DNA of 12,919 nt from DASWOJ01 sp036398775 (lineage in GTDB: Bacteria; Pseudomonadota; Alphaproteobacteria; Acetobacterales; Acetobacteraceae): positions 1-12,919 of the forward strand of contig DASWOJ010000007.1 of the NCBI GenBank assembly GCA_036398775.1. Reading direction: 5' to 3'. The notes beneath the pieces were generated by a model. It made no database searches, had not been told where the DNA came from, and saw only the letters and a list, made by a program, of their open reading frames with translations. How positions within the stretch are numbered: the first letter of the stretch is position 1; the number at the start of each line of letters is the position of its first letter. Positions 7,448 through 12,919 of the stretch are shown here, one piece after another. Made by a program: the position numbers and the translations under genes.

Positions 7448-8831
7448 ATTTCGCTGCCTCCTGTCCGGCGATGCGTCCGAACACCGTGCCGATGGCCATG
7501 CCGAACCCGGCCAGGTAACCCCGCCCAAGTATGCTGCCGGCCATGATCTCGCCCGAGGCGAACAGGTTGGCCGCCGGCCGGCCGTCCTCCATGATGACCT
7601 GCGCCCGCTCGTTCACCCGCACGCCCAGGTAGGTGAAGGTGATGCCGGGCCGCAGCGGGTAGCCGATGAACGGCGGCTCGGCGATCGGCCGCGCCCAGTT
7701 GGTCTTGGGCGGGTCCAACCTCTCGGTATGAACGCCGTCCAGCCGGCTGCTGTCGAAGGCGCCGGGCTGGCAGGCGGCGTTGAACGCCTCGACGGTCGCC
7801 GTGACCGCGGCGGGATCGAGGCCGAGCTTGGCCGCCAGCTCCCCGATGGTGGCCGCCTTGATGGCGGGGAAGACGGAGGGCATGAACAGCCGTTCGCTCC
7901 GGCTGTCTATGATGCTGTAGGCGACCTGGTCCGGCTGCTGCGCCACCAGACGGCCCCAGATGGCGTAGCGCTTGGGCCAGACGTCCTGGCCCTCGTCGTA
8001 GAAGCGCTGGCCGTGCCGGTTCACCACGACCGAGAACGGCACGCAGTCCAGCCGCGTGACGATGCCGCCGTCGAACTTGGGGGAGCGGCCGTCAATGGCG
8101 ACGGCATGGCACTGCTTGGGATCGCCGACGGAAGCTACCCCCTGCTGCAGCAGGTTCCGCAGCACGCGGCCGGTGGCGTAGGGCGTGCCGCGTATCAGGA
8201 AGTTCTCCGCCGCGTCGCCCCAGGCTTCCTTCAACCACTCGATGTTGGCTTGGAAGCCGCCGGAGGACACGACGACGACCTTGCCGCGCACCTCCAGGGG
8301 AAACCCCTTGCTGGTGACGGTGAGGTGGCGGACGAAACCGTCGTCGAGGGTGATCGCCTGCACCTCGGTGTCATACAGCACCTTCACGCCCAGACGCTCG
8401 GCGGTGGCGTAGTAGGCGTTCACCAACGCCTTGCCGCCGCCCAGGAAGAAGGCGTTGGTGCGGGACAGGTTCAGCGTGCCGGTCAGCGACGGCTGGAAGC
8501 GGACGCCGCAGCGGGCCATGAAGGGCAGGGCGTCCTGGGTGGCGCGTATGGTCAGCCGGGCCAAGTGCTCGTCGGTTTCGCCCCCGGTGACGCGCAGCAG
8601 GTCATCCCAGTATTCGTCCTCAAGGTAGCTGTCGGTCAGCACCTCCGTCGGTGCGGCGTGCATGGCGCGCAGGTTGCGGGTGTGCCGGCTGTTGCCGCCG
8701 CGCATGGCCTTCGGGGCGTGCTCCAGCACCAGGACGGTGGCGCCGGCCTCCCGCGCCGTGACCGCCGCGGTCAGGGCGGCATTGCCGCCGCCGACGATCA
8801 CGACGTCATAGGTCAGCGCCGCATCCGCCAT
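7434..8831 (-). CDS. tcuA: TcuA-like FAD-dependent tricarballylate dehydrogenase
   Basis: A 465-residue flavoprotein of the fumarate reductase/succinate dehydrogenase flavoprotein superfamily, closest in its motifs to TcuA, which oxidises tricarballylate to cis-aconitate. The N-terminus carries the FAD-binding fold DVVIVGGGNAALTAAVTARE (9-28), followed by RGGNSRHTRNLRAMH, and the C-terminus has ANLFASGEIMAGSILGRGYL followed by AGFGMAIGTVFGRIAGQEA, both typical of TcuA/CobZ. The frame is open 23 codons further upstream, but ATG 8831 puts the dinucleotide fold at the correct distance from the N-terminus and has a G-rich stretch about nine bases before it. The gene lies 65 bases after gntR and overlaps tcuB by 14 bases. 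The family contains paralogues acting on other acids, so tricarballylate is probable, not proven. A porphyrin-pathway role as in CobZ is a less likely alternative, as no cobalamin gene is near. Confidence 0.88.
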   Translation of the reverse strand: MADAALTYDVVIVGGGNAALTAAVTAREAGATVLVLEHAPKAMRGGNSRHTRNLRAMHAAPTEVLTDSYLEDEYWDDLLRVTGGETDEHLARLTIRATQDALPFMARCGVRFQPSLTGTLNLSRTNAFFLGGGKALVNAYYATAERLGVKVLYDTEVQAITLDDGFVRHLTVTSKGFPLEVRGKVVVVSSGGFQANIEWLKEAWGDAAENFLIRGTPYATGRVLRNLLQQGVASVGDPKQCHAVAIDGRSPKFDGGIVTRLDCVPFSVVVNRHGQRFYDEGQDVWPKRYAIWGRLVAQQPDQVAYSIIDSRSERLFMPSVFPAIKAATIGELAAKLGLDPAAVTATVEAFNAACQPGAFDSSRLDGVHTERLDPPKTNWARPIAEPPFIGYPLRPGITFTYLGVRVNERAQVIMEDGRPAANLFASGEIMAGSILGRGYLAGFGMAIGTVFGRIAGQEAAKYASN

Positions 8832-8849
8832 GCCCCTGTGACCCCCGAT

Positions 8850-8870
8850 TGCATGTCTATATTGTATGCA
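8850..8870. promoter_or_regulatory. Candidate GntR operator upstream of tcuA
   Basis: In the 65-base gap between gntR and tcuA, TGCAT (8850-8854) and ATGCA (8866-8870) form an interrupted palindrome with an AT-rich centre, striking in such GC-rich DNA. Read on the minus strand the segment includes TACAAT (8866-8861), a plausible -10 hexamer for tcuA, though the -35 is weak. A further CTGCATAC at 8912-8919, inside the end of gntR, is the inverse of GTATGCAG at 8864-8871. The position and shape suit an operator for the adjacent regulator; binding is inferred. Confidence 0.45.
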
Positions 8871-8896
8871 GTGGGATACCGTTTCCACGCTGGGCG

Positions 8897-9553
8897 TCAC
8901 GGTGTCAAGCGCTGCATACGGCCCTGCAGCTCGATCCTGGTGCGGAAGGCGTTTTGTATGTGGGCGCGCGCAGCCGCCTCTGCGGCGTCGGGATCGCGAC
9001 CGGCAATCCCGGCAACAATGGCCGCATGTTCCTCGATGGACCGGGCAGCCCGGCCCGTCGCCCCGAGCGTCGTGCCCGCCAGCAGGGCCAGCGACAGGCG
9101 CAGCGTTTCCAGCGCAGTGTTCAAGTAGCGGTTGCGCGCCATGTCCCTGACCTGGTGGTGGAACTGCCGGTTGGTCTGCGCCAGGCGCGCCGGATCGGCT
9201 GTCAGGCCCTGGTCGCCCTCCACCATGCGCTGCAGCACGCCGATCTCGACGGCCGTGGCGTGCTGGGCGGCCAACCGTGCCGCAGTGCCCTCCAGCACCT
9301 CCCGCAGCAGGTACATCTCGGCGACCTGGCCGTAGCTGAGTGCTGCGACGACGGCGCCGTGGTGCGGCTCATGCTGGACCAGGCCCTGCAGCTCCAGCCG
9401 CTTGAGCGCCTCGCGCACCGGCGTCCGGCTTACGTCGAAACGCTGCGCCAACTCGGCTTCCCGCAGGCGCGTGCCCGGCGGCAGGCGGCCGTCCTCGATC
9501 TCGGTCAGGAGCAGGTCGTAAGCTCCGGAGGCGCTGGAGCGGCTGGCGGTCAT
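8897..9553 (-). CDS. GntR-family transcriptional regulator, FCD subfamily
   Basis: A 218-residue regulator with an N-terminal winged helix-turn-helix and a C-terminal all-helical FCD ligand domain. The DNA-binding part contains the family pattern LPPGTRLREAELAQRFDVSR followed by TPVREALKRLELQGLV (24-59). The FCD domain begins near LREVLEGTAARLAA (83-96) and keeps histidines of the usual metal/ligand site: HH at 132-133, His176 (EEHAAI) and His198 (RAHIQNAF). Such regulators usually sense organic acids and repress the neighbouring operon until the ligand appears. The frame is open 24 codons further upstream, but ATG 9553 gives the normal short N-terminus; its ribosome binding site is weak. It heads the minus-strand unit leading to tcuAB and is divergent from a binding-protein gene, so it probably controls both. 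In Salmonella the corresponding regulator, TcuR, is LysR-type instead. Confidence 0.9.
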   Translation of the reverse strand: MTASRSSASGAYDLLLTEIEDGRLPPGTRLREAELAQRFDVSRTPVREALKRLELQGLVQHEPHHGAVVAALSYGQVAEMYLLREVLEGTAARLAAQHATAVEIGVLQRMVEGDQGLTADPARLAQTNRQFHHQVRDMARNRYLNTALETLRLSLALLAGTTLGATGRAARSIEEHAAIVAGIAGRDPDAAEAAARAHIQNAFRTRIELQGRMQRLTP

Positions 9554-9675
9554 ACGGCGGTGTTCCGTGCTGCAATCGTGGTGACGGTGTCCCCCGGCGC
9601 AGCCAGCAAGACAATGCCGCGGCACGAGGCTTGCAAAGATTTCGCAAAGCTGAAGCCGCTCAACGGAGAACCGCC
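9554..9675. promoter_or_regulatory. Divergent promoter region between gntR and the binding-protein gene
   Basis: This 122-base gap must hold promoters for both gntR (minus) and the substrate-binding protein gene (plus). I see no strong consensus hexamers. Two GCAAAG hexamers (9633-9638 and 9644-9649) repeat 11 bases apart, one helical turn, in the least GC-rich part of the gap, a spacing that could suit a regulator or activator. GGAGAA at 9665-9670 is the ribosome binding site for the rightward gene. Confidence 0.4.
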
Positions 9676-11253
9676 ATGCGACGTCGAACCCTCTTGGGCG
9701 CCGGGATGGCAGGCGCCGTCACGCTGGCGCGCCCGTCCATCGTGCGAGCGCAATCCGCGACCACGCTGCGCTTCGTCCCCTATGCCGACCTCGCCTTGCT
9801 TGATCCGGCCGTGAGTGCCTTCGTGACGCGCAACCATGTGCTCATGGTGTTCGACACCCTGTTCGGCGTGGACGAGGCCGGGACGGCGCAGCCGCAGATG
9901 CTCGCGGGCTACACGACCGAGCCGGACGGCCTGACCTGGACCCTGACGCTGCGCGACGGGCTGCGCTTCCATGACGGCAGCCCGGTGCTGGCGCGCGACG
10001 CCGTGGCCAGCATCCGGCGCTGGTGGGTGTCCGACGCCTTTGGCCAGGCGTTGGCCGCAGCGACCGACGACCTGTCCGCCCCTGACGACCGCACGATCCG
10101 CTTCCGCCTGCGCCGCCGCTTCCACCTGTTGCCCGACGCCCTGGCGCATCCCACCAACACCATGTGCGCCATCATGCCGGAGCGCCTGGCCGCCACCCCG
10201 GCCAGCAGCCGGCTGAACGAGATGGTCGGCAGCGGCCCATTCCGCTACCTGTCGGCGGAGCGCGTGCCTGGCGCCCGCAACGTGTATGCCCGCTTCGACG
10301 GCTATGCGCCGCGGGAGGGCACGCCGTCGTTCACCGCCGGGCCGCGCATCGTGCACTTCGACCGCGTCGAGTGGCTCACCACCCCCGATCCCGCCACCCA
10401 GGTCGCGGCGCTGCGGGCGGGCGAGGTGGATTGGGTGGAGCAGCCCCTGATGGACTTGGTGCCCTCGCTGAAGGCCAGCCGGGCGCTGCGGGTGGAGGTG
10501 GTGGAGACAAGGGGCCTGATCGGCTTCCTGCGCTTCAACCAGCTATTCCCGCCCTTCGACAACCCGGCGATCCGCCGCGCGGTGCTGCGGGCGGTGAACC
10601 AGCGCGAGTTCATGGAGGCCGTGGTGGGCGACAATGCCCCGTTCGACAACCATTGCGGCCTGTTCACCACCGGCACGCCGCTGGCGAACGACGCGGGGAT
10701 GGAGGCGCTGAGCGGTGCCCACGCCACCGACGCGCTGCGGCGCGAGCTGGAGGCGGCGGGCTACAAGGGCGAGCGCATCATCTATCTTGAGCCGACGGAC
10801 GTGCCGCGCATCAACGCCATCGCCGAGGTCGGCGCCAACATGCTCCGCCATCTCGGCATGAACGTGGATGTCATCGCCACCGACTGGGGCACCACCGTCC
10901 AGCGGTCGGTCAGCCGCAAGCCGCCGGACCAGGGCGGCTGGCACATGTTCGCCGCGTTCTCCGGCGGCTGGGACATGAGCAGCCCCGGCTGCCATCAACT
11001 GATGCGCGGCAACGGCGAGAACGCCTACAACGGCTGGCCCACGCTGCCGAAGCTGGAGGCGCTGCGCGACGAGTGGCTGCAGGCGGAGGACAAAACGGCG
11101 CAGCTTGCCCTGGCGCGCCGGATGCAGGAGCAGGCGATGCAGGATGTGCCGTATCTGCCGCTGGGGTCATACTACCAGCCTGTCGCCTACAAGGCGGACC
11201 TGACCGGGGTTCCGAAAGGGCTGGTGCAGTTCACCGGCGTCAAGCGGGGCTGA
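9676..11253 (+). CDS. ABC transporter substrate-binding protein, family 5 (peptide/opine/nickel type)
   Basis: A 525-residue periplasmic binding protein of solute-binding family 5 (DppA/OppA-like), of normal length. The ATG at 9676 is chosen because GGAGAA lies five bases upstream and the product starts with a clear export signal: MRRRTLLGAGMAGAVTLA, then VRAQS as the cleavage region. The Arg run suggests the Tat route, common for this family in alphaproteobacteria. Mature-protein hallmarks include YADLALLDPA near the start and LRDGLRFHDGSPVLARDAV (about 94-112), the family's conserved segment, with VGSGPFRYL in the middle and AEDKTAQLALARRMQEQAM near the end. No permease or ATPase gene follows. 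Sharing a control region with the gntR-tcuAB unit suggests it collects the substrate of TcuA or a related compound; if so, the cargo is not necessarily a peptide. The ligand is unknown. Confidence 0.9.
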   Translation: MRRRTLLGAGMAGAVTLARPSIVRAQSATTLRFVPYADLALLDPAVSAFVTRNHVLMVFDTLFGVDEAGTAQPQMLAGYTTEPDGLTWTLTLRDGLRFHDGSPVLARDAVASIRRWWVSDAFGQALAAATDDLSAPDDRTIRFRLRRRFHLLPDALAHPTNTMCAIMPERLAATPASSRLNEMVGSGPFRYLSAERVPGARNVYARFDGYAPREGTPSFTAGPRIVHFDRVEWLTTPDPATQVAALRAGEVDWVEQPLMDLVPSLKASRALRVEVVETRGLIGFLRFNQLFPPFDNPAIRRAVLRAVNQREFMEAVVGDNAPFDNHCGLFTTGTPLANDAGMEALSGAHATDALRRELEAAGYKGERIIYLEPTDVPRINAIAEVGANMLRHLGMNVDVIATDWGTTVQRSVSRKPPDQGGWHMFAAFSGGWDMSSPGCHQLMRGNGENAYNGWPTLPKLEALRDEWLQAEDKTAQLALARRMQEQAMQDVPYLPLGSYYQPVAYKADLTGVPKGLVQFTGVKRG

Positions 11254-11259
11254 CGGGTT

Positions 11260-11322
11260 GGGGACATCCTTGGAACAGGTGCGGCGCGCCCTGATATCAT
11301 GTCCCCGGCAACGTTGGGACAT
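11260..11322 (+). promoter_or_regulatory. Leader with competing hairpins before the zinc-finger gene
   Basis: Three related words lie here: GGGGACAT (11260-11267), its inverse ATGTCCCC (11299-11306), and GGGACAT (11316-11322). The middle word can pair with the first (8 bp, 31-base loop) or with the third (7 bp, 10-base loop), but not both. The third ends exactly where the GGAGG ribosome binding site (11323-11327) begins. The layout could be a switch on translation, an operator with repeated half-sites, or the terminator of the upstream gene. Function is inferred from symmetry alone. Confidence 0.45.
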
Positions 11323-11335
11323 GGAGGTAGCGGCA

Positions 11336-11599
11336 ATGGCGAGCGGTTGGGCCCCGGATGGGGCGGTCCAGGACCAGATTGACGATACCGTCAGGGACGG
11401 CGTGCTGCGGGCACGTGCACGCATGCTGGCGGGCGAGGGCGCGGCCCACTGCGTGGAATGCGGAGAGGAAATACCCGAGGCCCGCCGCCATGCGCTGCCC
11501 GGCGTCCGGACCTGCATTGCCTGCCAGTCGGCCCATGACAGCCGTCCCGCGAACATCGGGTTCAACCGCCGGGGCAGCAAAGACAGCCAGCTTAAATAA
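11336..11599 (+). CDS. DksA/TraR-family zinc-finger protein, YbiI-like
   Basis: An 87-residue protein closely resembling E. coli YbiI, a small DksA/TraR-type C4 zinc-finger protein. It begins MASGWAPDGAVQDQIDDTV, has the zinc-binding cysteines CVEC (39-42) and CIAC (60-63), and ends with NRRGSKDSQLK, the characteristic YbiI tail. ATG 11336 is chosen because GGAGG lies eight bases upstream and this gives the conserved family start; the frame is open 26 codons further back but without family likeness. It lacks the long coiled-coil of true DksA, so direct action on RNA polymerase is doubtful and its role is unknown. It stands alone, 82 bases after the binding-protein gene and converging on the CobW-type GTPase gene. 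Confidence 0.92.
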   Translation: MASGWAPDGAVQDQIDDTVRDGVLRARARMLAGEGAAHCVECGEEIPEARRHALPGVRTCIACQSAHDSRPANIGFNRRGSKDSQLK

Positions 11600-11614
11600 G
11601 GCCCTGTATCGAGG

Positions 11615-11653
11615 CCCGCGGGAACGGCTCACCTCACACCGGTTCCGCGCGGG
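11615..11653. terminator. Hairpin between convergent ybiI-like and CobW-like genes
   Basis: CCCGCG-GGAAC (11615-11625) pairs with GTTCC-G-CGCGGG (11642-11653) with one bulged base, forming a strong GC stem that spans the gene junction and includes the last codons of the minus-strand gene. No T-run is evident on either strand. It could serve both converging transcripts. Confidence 0.4.
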
Positions 11654-12575
11654 CGCATCCGTCCATGATCCCGCTGATCTCCGCAGTGGAAAGGACGCCG
11701 ATCTCGGCGACGAACACGATGCGCGCCCGAGGCGCCCCGGGCGGCAGCGTCCCAGCCGGAGCAAGCGTCGCGCGTCCGCCGGCGAGTTGGAACAGAGTCT
11801 GGCGGCCGGGCTGCTCGGTCGTCTCGAATAGGCCCTTGGCCCTGGCGAGCCTCGGTGCAAGCTGACCGATGGCGCGCTGCAGGTGGGCCAGCGACACCGG
11901 TTGATGGGAGACCCAACTGAGAGTCTCGAACCGCTCCATTGCCGGATGCCGCCGGCCTGGGTCGCGCGGCTCCGGTGCGCGGTCGGGGTCTCCCGGGAAC
12001 AGCAGCGCCGGAGGCACTTGGCCATGCCAGGCATCCACCAGGACCGCCGCCGGCTTGATCGCCGCCACGGACCGGCGGATCAGCTCCCGCCCGCCAGCGT
12101 CCGCCAGGTCCACCTTGCTTAGCGCCACGATGTCCGCCGACCTGATCTGGGACCCGAGCAGGGCGTCATCCAGCGCCTCCGCCGGCGCCGTCGCGTCCAC
12201 CACGCACAGCACCGTCTCTAGCGGCGCCTCCCGCCAGATCACGGGGTCCATGAGGTTGCGGACGATGTCCGCGGGGTCGGCGACGCCGCTGGTCTCGATC
12301 ACGATGGACTCCGGGCGTGGGCTGCGCCGCAGGATCGCCGCAAGCGTGCGCAGCAGGTCGCCCTCCAGCGAGCAGCAGATGCAGCCGTTGGCCAAGCTTA
12401 TGACCCCGTCGCTGGCGCCGGCAATCAGCTCGGCGTCAATGTTGATGGCGCCGAAGTCGTTGACCACGGCAGCGATACGCCGCCCCTCGGCATGGGCCAG
12501 CATGTGGTTCACCACCGTGGTCTTGCCCGCGCCCAGGAACCCGGTGACGAGCAGGATCGGGACCGGCTCGCCCAT
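11634..12575 (-). CDS. COG0523/CobW-type GTPase (putative metal chaperone)
   Basis: A 313-residue G3E-family P-loop GTPase of the COG0523 (CobW/YeiR/ZNG1) group, whose members insert or traffic metals such as zinc or cobalt. Visible motifs: Walker A GFLGAGKTT (12-20), the NDFGAINIDAELI switch region, the metal-binding GCICC (64-68), ETSGVADP (94-101) at the Walker B end, and SKVD (153-156) in place of the usual NKxD guanine-recognition motif. The C-terminal domain (about 210-313) contains RFETLSWVSHQPVSLAHLQ and KGLFETTEQPGRQTLFQL, as in the family, but no His-rich metal tail. ATG 12575 places the P-loop at the usual distance from the N-terminus; the frame is open far upstream only as a shadow of the next gene. 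It shares one base (TGATG) with the upstream amidohydrolase, implying translational coupling and a shared task. The metal served is unknown. Confidence 0.92.
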   Translation of the reverse strand: MGEPVPILLVTGFLGAGKTTVVNHMLAHAEGRRIAAVVNDFGAINIDAELIAGASDGVISLANGCICCSLEGDLLRTLAAILRRSPRPESIVIETSGVADPADIVRNLMDPVIWREAPLETVLCVVDATAPAEALDDALLGSQIRSADIVALSKVDLADAGGRELIRRSVAAIKPAAVLVDAWHGQVPPALLFPGDPDRAPEPRDPGRRHPAMERFETLSWVSHQPVSLAHLQRAIGQLAPRLARAKGLFETTEQPGRQTLFQLAGGRATLAPAGTLPPGAPRARIVFVAEIGVLSTAEISGIMDGCARAEPV

Positions 12576-12919
12576 CAGCCGGTGGCGACGGGCCGGCGCA
12601 CCGGCTGGCCCGGCCGCGCCGCCACGTCCATTATCCCGTCGGCGATTACCGGCTGCCCGTTGACCAGGAGGTGCCTGACGCCCTCCGCCGGGCGGCTCAT
12701 CGCCGAGAACTCGGCACGGTCGGTCAGCGTATCCAAGTCGAACACCACGACGTCGGCATCTGCGCCGGGCTGCAGCCGCCCCTTGGCGTGCATGGCCGGC
12801 GTGCTGGGCTGCAGGATCTCGGCTGGGATTGACGTGCACTTGCGTATCCCGTCCAGCAGCGAGACCGCCTGGCGCTCACGCACCCAATGGCGCAGGAAGC
12901 GGGTGAAGGTGCCGGCGGA
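12575..12919 (-). CDS. D-aminoacylase-like amidohydrolase, C-terminal part (runs off window)
   Basis: The last 114 residues of an amidohydrolase-superfamily enzyme (amidohydrolase_3 / N-acyl-D-amino-acid deacylase type); the 5' end lies beyond the right edge. The visible part starts SAGTFTRFLRHWVRERQAVS, followed by the helix carrying IRKCTSIPAEIL, then the strand-rich C-terminal domain: KGRLQPGADADVVVFDLDTL (45-64) and GVRHLLVNGQPVIADGI, both standard in this family. Family members are zinc enzymes that cleave N-acyl-D-amino acids or related amides and cyclic ureides; the catalytic metal ligands would lie in the missing part. Its stop codon overlaps the start of the COG0523 GTPase by one base, so the two are co-translated. 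A dihydropyrimidinase- or dihydroorotase-like role cannot be excluded from the C-terminus alone. Confidence 0.82.
   Translation of the reverse strand, partial: SAGTFTRFLRHWVRERQAVSLLDGIRKCTSIPAEILQPSTPAMHAKGRLQPGADADVVVFDLDTLTDRAEFSAMSRPAEGVRHLLVNGQPVIADGIMDVAARPGQPVRRPVATG

Noticed and set aside
5552..7546. 664-codon + frame spanning the end of the outer-membrane factor gene, the gap and tcuB
   Set aside because: It crosses two well-supported genes in the wrong frame or strand and contains only low-complexity Arg/Gln/His sequence.
7350..9128. Long + strand open frame opposite tcuA
   Set aside because: The opposite strand carries unmistakable TcuA and TcuB motifs; this frame has none and no ribosome binding site.

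Overview
The window is a very GC-rich bacterial segment. Frequent GTG/TTG starts, RR-type export signals on the binding proteins, and the gene families present (periplasmic binding proteins, TcuAB, a NodT-type pump) suggest an alphaproteobacterium, perhaps an Acetobacteraceae/Rhodospirillales soil or water organism. The taxonomic guess is inference; no marker gene is present.

Layout on the + strand from the left: (1) a periplasmic glycine-betaine/proline-type substrate-binding protein (8-850); (2) about 600 bp with no intact gene, carrying on the minus strand a decayed scrap of what I read as an IS1182-type transposase; (3) a tightly packed three-gene export operon (1457-6044): an EmrA-like membrane fusion protein, an EmrB-like 14-helix MFS pump, and a NodT-type outer-membrane lipoprotein whose TTG start overlaps the pump's stop. 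Together these give a complete inner-to-outer membrane drug/solute efflux system.

Convergent to that operon is a minus-strand unit read gntR -> tcuA -> tcuB (9553 down to 6254): an FCD-type GntR regulator, a flavin-dependent TcuA-like dehydrogenase, and its membrane Fe-S partner TcuB. TcuA oxidises tricarballylate to cis-aconitate in Salmonella, and TcuB passes the electrons to the membrane. Divergent from gntR is an RR-signal family-5 ABC substrate-binding protein (9676-11253) with no permease nearby. The likely reading is a regulated uptake-and-oxidation cassette for a tricarballylate-like acid or a related compound, with different regulator and transport parts from the classical tcuRABC locus.

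Next on the + strand is a small DksA/TraR-type zinc-finger protein close to E. coli YbiI (11336-11599), preceded by a leader with two competing hairpins. Convergent to it, on the minus strand, are a COG0523/CobW-type GTPase (12575-11634) and, directly upstream and sharing one base with it (TGATG), the C-terminal part of a D-aminoacylase-like amidohydrolase that runs off the right edge. The coupling of a metallochaperone-type GTPase to a probable zinc hydrolase is the most suggestive unexplored pairing in the window. I see no tRNA, rRNA, CRISPR array, intact insertion sequence or phage gene.
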